From: Mumia quercus
Lineage (GTDB): Bacteria > Actinomycetota > Actinomycetes > Propionibacteriales > Nocardioidaceae
Length of the DNA: 64,000 bases
Direction: 5' to 3'
Assembly (NCBI RefSeq): GCF_025506335.1
Contig: NZ_JANZYO010000005.1
Coordinates: forward strand, 62,001 to 126,000
Of the stretch, positions 19,495-28,480 are shown piece by piece (the first letter of the stretch is position 1; every line of letters begins with the position of its first letter). A program made the translations under genes and the position numbers. Below the pieces are notes generated by a model. The model saw only the letters and a list, made by a program, of their open reading frames with translations. It was not told the DNA's origin and did not search any database.

Positions 19495-20355
19495 TCAGAC
19501 GACGGAGCGGAGGCCGTCGGTGTCGTCGTCCTCGTCGTCCTCGTCGTCGTCCTCGTCACCGAGGAGCCCACGGCGGCGCATGCGCCGCATCCGGCGCTCG
19601 TGACGGCGACGCAGCGCAGCCTCGTCGCCCGACTCGCTGAAGTACTTCTCGACGACCTCGGCGATCGGGCCGTCGTGGACGAGCTGACCCTCGCGCAGGT
19701 AGAGGCCGCGGGTGCAGAAGCGCGTCAGGTTCGCCTCGCTGTGGGAGACCATGAACAGCGTCCGGCCCTCGCTGAGCATCTCGTCGATCCGCTCGAAGCA
19801 CTTGTCGCGGAACGCCCGGTCGCCGACGGCCAGCACCTCGTCGACGAGCATGATCGGCTCGTTGAGCCGCGACACGACGCTGAAGGCGACACGGACCTTC
19901 ATCCCGGACGAGAGGTGCTTGTACGGGGTGTCGACGAAGTCCTCGATCTCGGCGAACTCGACGATCTCGTCGAACGACGCCGCGATCTGCTTCTTGGACA
20001 TGCCGTGGAGGCCGGCGGCGAGGTAGATGTTGTCCCGCACCGTCAGGTCCCCGACGAAACCGCCCGTGATCTCGATGAGCGGGGCGACCCCGCCGTTCAC
20101 CACGGCACGGCCCTCGTCGGGGATGAGCACGCCGGCGATCGTCTTCAGCAGCGTCGATTTGCCCTGGCCGTTGCGGCCCACGACGCCGATCGCCTCGCCC
20201 GGCTGGACGTCGAAGGAGATGTGCCGCAGACCCCAGAACTCGCCCGCCCGGACGCCGCCCTGACCCCGGAAGACGAGGTCGCGGATGCTGCGGTGGCGTC
20301 GTGACCGGTGGAACCGGACCGAGACGTCCTGGACGGAGATGATGGGTTCGGACAT
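19495..20355 (-). CDS. Teichoic acid/polysaccharide export ABC transporter ATP-binding protein (TagH-like)
   Basis: 286 aa. Walker A GRNGQGKST, signature LSSGMKVRVAFS (the LSSGM form typical of Wzt/TagH), Walker B IMLVDEVLAVGD. The extreme C-terminus is unusual: a basic run (RRRHERRMRRMRRRG) followed by an acidic run (DEDDDEDDEDDDTD). TagH and Wzt often carry C-terminal extensions, but this one is too short for a sugar-binding domain. Separated by 4 nt from the upstream permease gene; the two form the exporter of the finished or lipid-linked polymer. Confidence 0.92.
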   Translation of the reverse strand: MSEPIISVQDVSVRFHRSRRHRSIRDLVFRGQGGVRAGEFWGLRHISFDVQPGEAIGVVGRNGQGKSTLLKTIAGVLIPDEGRAVVNGGVAPLIEITGGFVGDLTVRDNIYLAAGLHGMSKKQIAASFDEIVEFAEIEDFVDTPYKHLSSGMKVRVAFSVVSRLNEPIMLVDEVLAVGDRAFRDKCFERIDEMLSEGRTLFMVSHSEANLTRFCTRGLYLREGQLVHDGPIAEVVEKYFSESGDEAALRRRHERRMRRMRRRGLLGDEDDDEDDEDDDTDGLRSVV

Positions 20356-20359
20356 GGGT

Positions 20360-21172
20360 CTAGAGCTCCTTGAGGACCGTGCGCTCGAGGCGGGCGAAGA
20401 TCCACCACCCGAGGGCGAGGACGACCACGGAGACGGCTGCGGCGTAGCCGACGTGGAGCCAGTTGAGGTAGTGCGGGAAGATCCCCGAACGGAACAGCTG
20501 GAGGATGTCGGAGACCGGGTTCGCGACGTACACCCAGCGGATCTCCTCGGGCAGGCGCGTCGTCGAGTACAGCACCGGCGAAGCGTAGAAGAAGAGTCGG
20601 AGGAAGATCGCGACGACCCTGTTGAGGTCGGGCACCAGGACGGTGAGGACGCTCAGCGCGAGGCCGATGCCGCAGAGCAGCACGGCCATGATCACGAAGG
20701 CCAGCGGCAGCGTGTACAGCATGTTCCAGTGGAGCGGGACCTGGAACGCGATCAGGAAGCCGGCCAGCACGGGCAGCGCGAAGAGGTACTCGACGGCGTT
20801 GGAGGCCACCACCCGGAGGACCCAGATCTCTCGGGGCAGGTTCGTCGAGCGGATCAGCCGCGACGAGCTGCGCAGCGCCTTCGCGCTCTGCGAGACGGTC
20901 GAGTTGAACCACTGCCAGGGGAGCATGCCGGCCAGGAGGAAGACGATGTACGGATCGTCGCCGGGGACGTCCCTGGCGAAGAGCATCGTGAACACGGCCC
21001 AGTAGACGAGGCTCATCAGGAGCGGGTCGAGGACCGTCCACACATAGCCGAGGACGGAGTTGGCATACCGGACCTTCAGGTCCCTGCGGACCAGCAGGAG
21101 GAAGATCCGCCGCGCGCCCCAGATGGCGCGGACACGCGCCCAGGGCGAGCGGGTGTAGCTCGAGTCGACCAT
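20360..21172 (-). CDS. Teichoic acid/polysaccharide export ABC transporter permease (TagG-like)
   Basis: 270 aa ABC-2-type membrane protein with six predicted spans and a conserved N-terminal amphipathic segment (RIFLLLVRRDLKVRYANSVLG). LPGEI/WVYVANPVSD-like loops match Wzm/TagG. First gene of a two-gene minus-strand operon with the TagH-like ATPase. Divergent from the CDP-ribitol-type enzyme across 134 bp. Confidence 0.92.
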   Translation of the reverse strand: MVDSSYTRSPWARVRAIWGARRIFLLLVRRDLKVRYANSVLGYVWTVLDPLLMSLVYWAVFTMLFARDVPGDDPYIVFLLAGMLPWQWFNSTVSQSAKALRSSSRLIRSTNLPREIWVLRVVASNAVEYLFALPVLAGFLIAFQVPLHWNMLYTLPLAFVIMAVLLCGIGLALSVLTVLVPDLNRVVAIFLRLFFYASPVLYSTTRLPEEIRWVYVANPVSDILQLFRSGIFPHYLNWLHVGYAAAVSVVVLALGWWIFARLERTVLKEL

Positions 21173-21306
21173 CGATCCCTCTCGTCAGGTGTCGCGTCCC
21201 CGCGGGGACGACCCCCGGCACAGCAGGCCTACTCTACGTGCGCCGCTCCTGGAACCCACGCCTACCCTCCGGCTCGGGGCTCGTGGCACAAGTTACTCTC
21301 TAGGTC

Positions 21307-22713
21307 GTGACTACGATAAGAAACGTGGCCGTGGTGCTGGCCGGCGGCACCGGCACCCGGGTCGGCCTGTCGATCCCGAAGCAGCTGATCAAGATCGCAG
21401 GCAAGCCGATCATCGAGCACACGATCGCGGTCATGCAGGCCTCACCGCTCATCGACGAGATCGTCGTGATGATGACGCCGGGCCACCTCGACCCCGTCCG
21501 CAGCATCGTCCGCAACGGCGGCTACGACAAGGTCACCCAGATCCTCGAGGGCGCCGACACCCGCAACGCCACCACCCAGCGGGCGCTGGACGCTCTCGGT
21601 GACGAGGAGTGCAACGTCCTCCTCCACGACGCCGTACGCCCGCTGGTCTCCCAGACGATCATCGAGGACGTCGTCGCCGCGCTCGGCACGTACGAGGCCG
21701 TGGACACGGTCATCCCGTCGGCCGACACGATCGTCGCCGTCCACGAGGACTCCGAGACCATCGCGGACGTGCTCCCGCGCCACCTGCTGCGCCGCGGGCA
21801 GACCCCGCAGGCGTTCCGGCTGTCGGTCATCCGCGCCGCGTACGCCAAGGCCGCCGAGGACCCCGACTTCGTGGCGACCGACGACTGCACCGTCGTCCTG
21901 CGCTACACGCCCGAGGTCCCCATCACGGTGGTCGACGGGCACGAGCGCAACATGAAGGTCACCGAGCCCATCGACGTCTACATCGCCGACAAGCTCTTCC
22001 AGCTGGCCTCCGCGGAGCGCCCCGAGGCGATGTCCGACACGCAGCACGCGGCCGTGCTCGAGGGCAAGACCGTCGTCGTCTTCGGCGGCTCGTACGGGAT
22101 CGGCGGCGACATCGCGGCCCTCGCCGAGCGTGCAGGGGCGACCGTCTTCACGTTCGCGCGCTCGAGCACCGGGACGCACGTCGAGCGGCGTGCCGACGTC
22201 CGTGCCGCGGCAGAGACCGTCCTCGCGAAGACCGGCCGCGTGGACTACGTCGTCAACACGGCGGGAGTCCTCCCGATCGCGCCGCTGTCGGAGACCAGCG
22301 AAGAGACGATCTACAACGCGACCGAGGTGAACTACCTCGGGCCGATCTTCATCGCCCAGGAGTTCTACCCGCACCTCGCGGCGACCTCCGGCTCGCTCCT
22401 GCTCTTCACCTCGTCGTCGTACACGCGCGGCCGTTCGGGCTACTCGCTGTACTCCTCGGCGAAGGCGGCCGTCGTCAACCTCACGCAGGCGCTCGCCGAC
22501 GAGTGGGCCGGCTCCGTCCGGGTGAACTGCGTCAACCCCGAGCGCACCGGTACGCCGATGCGCACCAAGGCGTTCGGTGAGGAGCCGGCGGGTACCCTGC
22601 TGTCCTCGGAGGAGGTCGCGCGCCAGTCGCTCGACGTGCTCCTGTCCTCGCAGACGGGACACGTCATCGACATCCGGCGAGAGAACGGCCCGGCTGCGAT
22701 CACGAATGGCTGA
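21307..22713 (+). CDS. Bifunctional cytidylyltransferase/short-chain dehydrogenase (CDP-ribitol synthesis type)
   Basis: 468 aa from GTG 21307. Residues 1-230 are an IspD/TarI-type cytidylyltransferase: LAGGTGTRVGLSIPKQL nucleotide-binding loop, VLLHDAVRPLV, and VDGHERNMKVTEPIDV. Residues about 245-468 are a short-chain dehydrogenase with cofactor loop FGGSYGIGGD and catalytic YSSAK. The same fusion in Haemophilus Bcs1 reduces ribulose 5-phosphate to ribitol 5-phosphate and makes CDP-ribitol; that is the best function here. No clear ribosome-binding site; TACTCT 8 nt before GTG suggests a leaderless mRNA. It overlaps the next gene by 8 nt. Confidence 0.88.
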   Translation: MTTIRNVAVVLAGGTGTRVGLSIPKQLIKIAGKPIIEHTIAVMQASPLIDEIVVMMTPGHLDPVRSIVRNGGYDKVTQILEGADTRNATTQRALDALGDEECNVLLHDAVRPLVSQTIIEDVVAALGTYEAVDTVIPSADTIVAVHEDSETIADVLPRHLLRRGQTPQAFRLSVIRAAYAKAAEDPDFVATDDCTVVLRYTPEVPITVVDGHERNMKVTEPIDVYIADKLFQLASAERPEAMSDTQHAAVLEGKTVVVFGGSYGIGGDIAALAERAGATVFTFARSSTGTHVERRADVRAAAETVLAKTGRVDYVVNTAGVLPIAPLSETSEETIYNATEVNYLGPIFIAQEFYPHLAATSGSLLLFTSSSYTRGRSGYSLYSSAKAAVVNLTQALADEWAGSVRVNCVNPERTGTPMRTKAFGEEPAGTLLSSEEVARQSLDVLLSSQTGHVIDIRRENGPAAITNG

Positions 22714-25700
22714 TCCAGGCCTGGCACCCCCGGAGGCCGCCCGCGTGATGGCGGCCCGTGCTGGCGACGCGGTGACGGCCCTCGGTGCCGCCGCAGCCGT
22801 CGCCCTGGCGGCCGCCGCGGCGCTTGCGGGCGTCGTCGAGCCGGTCGTCGTCACCGTCCTCCTCGTCGTCATCGCCGCGCTGGCCTACGACGGGTGGCGC
22901 TTCGTCCACCGTGACGACCTCCCGGTGAGCGTCGACCGTGTGCTCCTCGGGCACGGCGGGGCGCTGCGCGGCATGGTCGGCGCGGCCGTCACCGTCTGCT
23001 TCGTCGCGTGGAGCGACGCGTCCGCGTGGGTCGCGGCGCTGGCCGCGCTGATGAGCATCGGTGTGGTGGTGCTCGAGCCGGTGCTCGGCCAGGCGCGCCA
23101 GTACCGCGTGACCTTCGTGTCCAACGTCCCCGGCCTGACCCCGGCGCCGAAGCAGGTCGACCTCGAGGCTGCGGCGACCGGCGCGCACCTGGGGGCGCTC
23201 GCCTTCGGCGCCGTCACCGCAGGGGTCGGGCTGTCGCCGTGGTGGTGGGCCGCCGTCACGGTCGTCGCCGCGGGGCCCGACATCGTGATGGGCCTCAACG
23301 CCGTCGCCCGGATGCGTGCCGGCCGCAAGATCGAGGCCGACCTCCCCGGCGCCGTGGCGGCCCTCGCTCCCGACGCCCTCGTCTACACGGCGTGGCCCGA
23401 GGACGGCACGCACCAGGTCACGATGTGGCTCCCGTACCTCGAGCGGACCGGACGCCAGCTCCTCCTCGTCACCCGCCACAACTACCCGGCCGAGCTGCTC
23501 GCCGAGCGCACGGACCTCCCGATCGTGATGCGTCACGGGTCGCGCGACCTCGACGACGTGGTCGCTCCGTCGTTGACGACCGCGTTCTACGTCAACGCCT
23601 CGTCGGGCAACAGCATCTTCGTCCGCCACAACCAGCTGACCCACGTCTTCTTGGGCCACGGAGACTCCGACAAGCCGACGTCGTACAACCCGACGCACGC
23701 GATGTACGACCGGATCTTCGCGGCGGGGGAGGCGGCCGTCCGGCGCTACGCGGCCCACGGCGTCGCGATCCCGCGGGAGAAGTTCGACATCGTCGGCCGC
23801 CCGCAGGTCGAGGGCGTCGCACGCGTCGACGGCCCGGTCCCCGCAGAGCCGACGGTGCTGTACGCGCCGACGTGGCGCGGCCACGTCGACGAGACGGCGT
23901 ACCACTCGCTGCCCATCGGCACCGCGATCGTCGGCGCGCTCCTCGAGCGGGGCGCGACGGTCGTCTTCCGGCCGCACCCGTTCAGCTACCAGTTCGAGAC
24001 CGACACCGACACCATCCGCACCATCCACCAGATGCTGCGCGAGGACGCCGCGCGGACCGGACGGGCGCACGTCTTCGGCGAGCAGGCCGAGCGCGTGATG
24101 TCGATCTTCGACTGCATCAACGCCGCGGACGCGATGGTTTCGGACGTCTCGAGCGTCGTCGTCGACTGGCTGTTCTCCGGCAAGCCGTTCGCGATGACCG
24201 CGATGACCGAGAACGGGCGCGACTTCGTCGGGCACTACCCGATCGCGGCGGCCTCGTACGTGATCGAGGGCGACGCCTCCAACCTCTCGGCCGCGCTCGA
24301 CTCGATGCTCGGCAGCGACCCTCTCGCGCTCGAGCGGCGCGCGGTCCGCAACGACTACCTGGGCGACTTCCCGGCCGAGGGGTACGCCGACGTCTTCGTC
24401 GACCGTGCACGCGAGATCATCGACCAGCGTCCCACCGGGGCACTCGTGAAGGAGACCGCTGCGGCGGAGACCGACGACGGCGGTGTGAAGCTGACCCTCG
24501 GCGCCGTGCGTCGCCAGCTGGCGGTCGCCGCGCGCGACGTCACGACCGGTGGTCTTGCGCTGCTGACGTTCGTGGCCGCGCTCCTCGGCGCCCCTCGCGG
24601 GCTGACGCTGGGCGGCGCGCTGCTGACGATGGCGCTGTTCGCCGTCCTCCACCGGCGCGCGCGCCCGGGCAACCGCAAGTTCCACCAGATCGCCGGGACG
24701 CTCCAGATGGCGCGCCTGCTGCTGGTGCTGGCGCTCGTCGTGGCGTGGTTCGACTGGCACGGGAGCTCCTGGGTGGTCGCTGCGGCCCTCGCGGTGCTGG
24801 CTGCCTCGACCGCTGCGGAGACGACGGTCTTCGACAGCTGGGAGCGGGTCGGTCTCGAGGCGCGCAACCTGCCGTCGTTGAACGTCGACGTCCGCGAGGT
24901 GGTGTCGCGCGGCACGGTCGGCGTCCTCAACGCGGGAGCGGTCGTCGCCGCGTGGCTGGCGGCGCTGGCCGGGCTCACGCCCGTGCTCGTCCTCGTGGCG
25001 GCGGCGTGCCTCGTGGCGAGCGCGGTGGCGCTCACGTACGGGCTGCGACGGGTGTACCGCTGCGTCGACGCAGAGGACCGGCTCTACGCGACGCTGGAGG
25101 AGCACGCCCCGGAGTTCACCGTCTACTTCGGGTCGAACGTCGGTGCGCGCTACCAGCTGGGCATGTGGATGCCGTACTTCGAGCGGCTCGGACGCCCGTT
25201 CGTCGTGGTGACGCGCAACCTCACGATGTTCCGCTCGATCGAGGGCATGACGTCGGCCCCGGTGATCCACCGTCCGTCGATCCGCAGTCTCCAAGAGGTC
25301 GTGGTGCCGAGCATGCGCGCGGCGTTCTACGTCAACAACGCGCCGAACAACACGCACTTCATCGAGCGTCGCCAGATGGTCCACGTCTGGCTCAACCACG
25401 GCGACTCCGAGAAGCCGGCCTGCTTCAACCCCGTCCACGCGATCTACGACCGGATCTTCGCCGCCGGCCAGGCCGGCATCGACCGCTACGCACGGCACGG
25501 CGTCGAGATCCCGCGGGAGAAGTTCGAGGTCGTCGGCCGCCCGCAGGTGGAGGACATCACGCCGGCACGGGGTCCGATCGGCGACCTGACCGACCGCACG
25601 GTGCTGTACGCGCCGACGTGGCGAGGGCCGTACGCGGACTCGGAGGTGTACTCGCTGCCGCGCGGCGAGGAGATCGTGAAGGCGCTGCTCAAGCGGGAGG

Positions 25701-26200
25701 TGCGGGTCATCTTCCGGTCGCACCCGTTCAACTACCGCTTCCCGGACGCGACCCGGATGGTCGCCCGGATCGGGGCCCTGCTCGATGCCGACCGTGCGCG
25801 GACCGGGCGCCAGCACCTGTGGGGCGACGCCGCCGAGGTCCGCATGTCGGTGGTCGACTGCTTCAACGCGTCCGACGCGATGGTCGCGGACGTGTCGGCG
25901 GTCGTGTCCGACTACCTCCAGTCGCAGAAGCCGTTCGCGATGATCGCCGTCGGTCGCACGCCGGAGGCACTCCGTGAGGAGGCGCCTGCCGCCCGTGCGG
26001 CGTACGTCGTCGACGGCGCGGTGAGCGACCTCGAGCCGGCGCTCGACGCGATGCTCGGAGAGGACCCGCTGGCCCACGAGCGGGCGCAGACGCGTGTGTA
26101 CTACCTGGGTGACTTCCCCGCCGGTTCGTACGCCGACGGGTTCCTGACCGCCGGACGTCGCCTCATCGACGCCGGCCCGCTGGACGAAGGGCTGCGTTGA
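22706..26200 (+). CDS. Tandem-duplicated TagF-like CDP-alcohol polymerase (two glycerophosphotransferase units)
   Basis: 1164 aa from ATG 22706 (8-nt overlap ATGGCTGA with the previous gene). The protein is two homologous units of about 580 residues, each with N-terminal hydrophobic helices followed by a glycerophosphotransferase domain. Matching motifs recur 580 residues apart: GHGDSDKP (His318) and NHGDSEKP (His898); RPHPFSYQF and RSHPFNYRF; DVSSVVVDW and DVSAVVSDY; both units end with LGDFPA. CDP-glycerol/CDP-ribitol polymerases (TagF, TarK, TarL) transfer polyol phosphate to the growing chain. Two active sites in one membrane protein could alternate polyols or do priming and extension (inference). 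Confidence 0.9.
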   Translation: MADPGLAPPEAARVMAARAGDAVTALGAAAAVALAAAAALAGVVEPVVVTVLLVVIAALAYDGWRFVHRDDLPVSVDRVLLGHGGALRGMVGAAVTVCFVAWSDASAWVAALAALMSIGVVVLEPVLGQARQYRVTFVSNVPGLTPAPKQVDLEAAATGAHLGALAFGAVTAGVGLSPWWWAAVTVVAAGPDIVMGLNAVARMRAGRKIEADLPGAVAALAPDALVYTAWPEDGTHQVTMWLPYLERTGRQLLLVTRHNYPAELLAERTDLPIVMRHGSRDLDDVVAPSLTTAFYVNASSGNSIFVRHNQLTHVFLGHGDSDKPTSYNPTHAMYDRIFAAGEAAVRRYAAHGVAIPREKFDIVGRPQVEGVARVDGPVPAEPTVLYAPTWRGHVDETAYHSLPIGTAIVGALLERGATVVFRPHPFSYQFETDTDTIRTIHQMLREDAARTGRAHVFGEQAERVMSIFDCINAADAMVSDVSSVVVDWLFSGKPFAMTAMTENGRDFVGHYPIAAASYVIEGDASNLSAALDSMLGSDPLALERRAVRNDYLGDFPAEGYADVFVDRAREIIDQRPTGALVKETAAAETDDGGVKLTLGAVRRQLAVAARDVTTGGLALLTFVAALLGAPRGLTLGGALLTMALFAVLHRRARPGNRKFHQIAGTLQMARLLLVLALVVAWFDWHGSSWVVAAALAVLAASTAAETTVFDSWERVGLEARNLPSLNVDVREVVSRGTVGVLNAGAVVAAWLAALAGLTPVLVLVAAACLVASAVALTYGLRRVYRCVDAEDRLYATLEEHAPEFTVYFGSNVGARYQLGMWMPYFERLGRPFVVVTRNLTMFRSIEGMTSAPVIHRPSIRSLQEVVVPSMRAAFYVNNAPNNTHFIERRQMVHVWLNHGDSEKPACFNPVHAIYDRIFAAGQAGIDRYARHGVEIPREKFEVVGRPQVEDITPARGPIGDLTDRTVLYAPTWRGPYADSEVYSLPRGEEIVKALLKREVRVIFRSHPFNYRFPDATRMVARIGALLDADRARTGRQHLWGDAAEVRMSVVDCFNASDAMVADVSAVVSDYLQSQKPFAMIAVGRTPEALREEAPAARAAYVVDGAVSDLEPALDAMLGEDPLAHERAQTRVYYLGDFPAGSYADGFLTAGRRLIDAGPLDEGLR

Positions 26201-27195
26201 TGAGCGAGGAGAGCACGATGCCGGTCACTGGGATGCCGCCGGTGTCGGTCTTCATGACCGTGCGCAACGAGGAGCGCGACCTCGCCGACTGCGTCGAGCG
26301 CATCCTGGACCAGGACTACGCCGGCGAGCTCGAGGTCGTCGTCGCTGTCGGTCCGTCGGAGGACCGCACGCGCGAGATCGCCGACGCGCTCGCGGCGGAG
26401 CACCCGACGGTCACGGTGGTCGACAACCCGACGGGCCTCACCCCGCACGGGCTCAACGCCGCGATCGCGGCCGCCCGCCACGACTTCCTCGTCCGTGCCG
26501 ACGGGCACGCCCTCTTCCCGTCGCACTACCTGACCGCGGTGGTGACGGCGCTGATGGAGACGGGCGCCGCGAACGTCGGCGGGTGCATGGCGCCTCACGG
26601 GACGACGCCCTTCGGACGTGCTGTGGCGCGGACGATGTCGTCGCGGTTCGGCATCGGCGGCGCCGCGTTCCACACCGGCGGCGCCCCGGGTCCGCAGCTG
26701 ACGGTCTACCTCGGTGCCTTCCGGCGCAGCGCGCTGGAGAAGGTCGGCGGCTACGACGAGCACTTCGTCCGGGCCCAGGACTGGGAGCTGAACCACCGCC
26801 TGCGCGAGGCGGGGGAGACCATCTGGTTCCTCCCTGACCTCGCCGTCACGTACCACCCGCGGGAGACGTGGAAGGCGTTCGCCACCCAGCAGTACCGGAC
26901 GGGCGGGTGGCGCAGACGCGTCATCCGGCGGCACCCGGAGACGGCGTCCGTGCGCTACCTCGCTCCGCCCACGGTGGTGGTGGCCTCTGCCCTCGGGCTG
27001 GTCGCCGGCATCCTCGGTCTCTTCACGACGCCGTGGCTGCTGCTGGGCCTCCTTGCTCCTGTCGCGTACCTTGTCGGGGTGACGGCCGCCTCGCTGTGGG
27101 AGGGCCGTGACCTCGATGCAGCGGCGCGTGTCCGCCTCCCGGTGGCCATGGTGACGATGCACTTCGCGTGGGGGCTAGGCTTTCTCCTGAGTTAG
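26200..27195 (+). CDS. Family 2 glycosyltransferase with C-terminal membrane helices
   Basis: 331 aa; ATG 26200 overlaps the preceding stop (TGATG). GT-A domain: VSVFMTVRNEERDLADCVERIL, VVAVGPSEDRT, the metal-site region LVRADGHALF (DXH variant), GGFRRSALEKVGGYDEHFVRAQDWELNHRLRE-type acceptor region split over 26720-26815. Three hydrophobic helices (about 250-331) anchor it to the membrane. Resembles ExoA-like glycosyltransferases that act on lipid-linked polymers. Probably adds a sugar to the polyol-phosphate chain made by the upstream enzyme. Confidence 0.88.
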   Translation: MSEESTMPVTGMPPVSVFMTVRNEERDLADCVERILDQDYAGELEVVVAVGPSEDRTREIADALAAEHPTVTVVDNPTGLTPHGLNAAIAAARHDFLVRADGHALFPSHYLTAVVTALMETGAANVGGCMAPHGTTPFGRAVARTMSSRFGIGGAAFHTGGAPGPQLTVYLGAFRRSALEKVGGYDEHFVRAQDWELNHRLREAGETIWFLPDLAVTYHPRETWKAFATQQYRTGGWRRRVIRRHPETASVRYLAPPTVVVASALGLVAGILGLFTTPWLLLGLLAPVAYLVGVTAASLWEGRDLDAAARVRLPVAMVTMHFAWGLGFLLS

Positions 27196-27217
27196 TCAAT
27201 CGTTCTAGGAGACTTTT

Positions 27218-28480
27218 GTGACGCAGGTCCTCCTCCGGGCCCACCGCAACCCGTTCACGACGCCGTCGGCCGACAGGGTGCTCGCACGCAACCTCATCGG
27301 CGACAACGTCGGCAACCTCGTGTTCAGCTACGCGGTGCAGCGGACGTTGGCGACGGCCGACACGACGATCCAGGTCGCGCGGCTCAACCACGCCCGGACC
27401 CTGCGGCCGGAGGAGATCGACGAGCGCTTCGACCACGTCGTCATCCCGCTCGCCAACGCGTTCCGCAAGCGGTTCCTCCCGAACCTCGACGCGATCAGCG
27501 AGACGATCGAGAAGCTCTCGATCCCCGTGACCGTCGTCGGCGTCGGGGTGCAGTCGGCGGTCGGAGAGGGCGTACGCGCGCCGCGGCAGGTCGGCGACTC
27601 GGTCACGCGCTTCATGCGTGCGGTCCTCGACCACTCGCCGTCGGTCGGCGTCCGTGGGGAGTGGACGGCGGAGTACCTCCGCGGACTCGGCTTCGGCGAG
27701 GACCACGTCGACGTGATCGGGTGCCCGTCGATGTTCCTGCACGGTGACACGCTCCCGCTGCGCGAGCCCGCGCGTCGCCTCGCTCCCAAGGGGCCGATCG
27801 CCTTCAACCTCTCGCCGTACCTCGACCAGATGGCCCCCGTCGTCGAGGAGCAGGCGGCGCGCTACCCCGGCCTGGTCTACTTCGCGCAGGACATCCGGAC
27901 GCTCGCGCTCCTGCTCGAGGGCACCGACGCGCGCCCCGGGAGCGACCGGCGCCTTCCGGTGCACCCCGACCACCCGCTGATCGCCGAGGGGCGCACGCGC
28001 TTCCCGCTCGACGCCACGACGTGGATGGAGGCGCTCTCGCGCTTCCCGTTCTCGTTCGGCACCCGCATCCACGGCAACATCGCAGCGCTGCTCGCGGGGA
28101 CCCCCGCGTACGTGCTCGCGCACGACGCCCGCACGCTCGAGCTCGCGCGCTACCACGAGATCCCGCACCGCCGCATCGACCGTGACGTCGACGGGGTGGA
28201 TGCCCTCGCGCTCTACGCCGAGGCCGACTGGACTCCGACGGTCAACGGCCACGCCGAGCGCTTCCGGCGCTACTCCGCCTTCCTGGGCCGGCACGCGTTG
28301 AAGCACGTGTTCGAGCCGGGGGAGTCTGCGGACAAGTTCGACCGCCGGATCGCCCGCAAGTCCTTCGCCCCCCTGGTGGGTGCACCGGACGAGGCATCTG
28401 CGGTCCACGTCCGTAGCGTCAGCGGGCGGCTCCGGGGCCGTCTGAAGAAGCTCGTCCAAGGGGCACGGACGCGAGGCTGA
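27218..28480 (+). CDS. Polysaccharide pyruvyl transferase family protein
   Basis: 420 aa from GTG 27218 after an AGGAG site. GT-B-like family (CsaB/PssM/WcaK): NLIGDNVGNLVFSYAV near the N-terminus, VVGVGVQSAVG and, late in the protein, FGTRIHGNIAALLAGTPAYVL, the conserved R-x-H donor-site motif. These enzymes move a pyruvate ketal from phosphoenolpyruvate to a sugar of a wall polymer. Pyruvylated teichoic acids are known in several actinobacteria. It ends with a 62-nt antisense overlap with the convergent TagF-like gene. Confidence 0.85.
   Translation: MTQVLLRAHRNPFTTPSADRVLARNLIGDNVGNLVFSYAVQRTLATADTTIQVARLNHARTLRPEEIDERFDHVVIPLANAFRKRFLPNLDAISETIEKLSIPVTVVGVGVQSAVGEGVRAPRQVGDSVTRFMRAVLDHSPSVGVRGEWTAEYLRGLGFGEDHVDVIGCPSMFLHGDTLPLREPARRLAPKGPIAFNLSPYLDQMAPVVEEQAARYPGLVYFAQDIRTLALLLEGTDARPGSDRRLPVHPDHPLIAEGRTRFPLDATTWMEALSRFPFSFGTRIHGNIAALLAGTPAYVLAHDARTLELARYHEIPHRRIDRDVDGVDALALYAEADWTPTVNGHAERFRRYSAFLGRHALKHVFEPGESADKFDRRIARKSFAPLVGAPDEASAVHVRSVSGRLRGRLKKLVQGARTRG

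Noticed and set aside
19510-19560. Trinucleotide microsatellite as a mobile or phase-variable repeat
   Set aside because: It encodes the acidic tail of the TagH-like protein and is imperfect. I keep it only as a protein-tail oddity.
18135-19571. 478-codon minus-strand frame opposite the unknown protein and glycosyltransferase
   Set aside because: It has no recognisable domain, while the plus strand encodes a glycosyltransferase with intact motifs.
22700-26077. 1125-codon open frame on the minus strand
   Set aside because: It is antisense to the tandem TagF gene, has an Arg/Val/Asp-dominated composition with no domain, and arises from the GC-rich codon pattern of the true gene.
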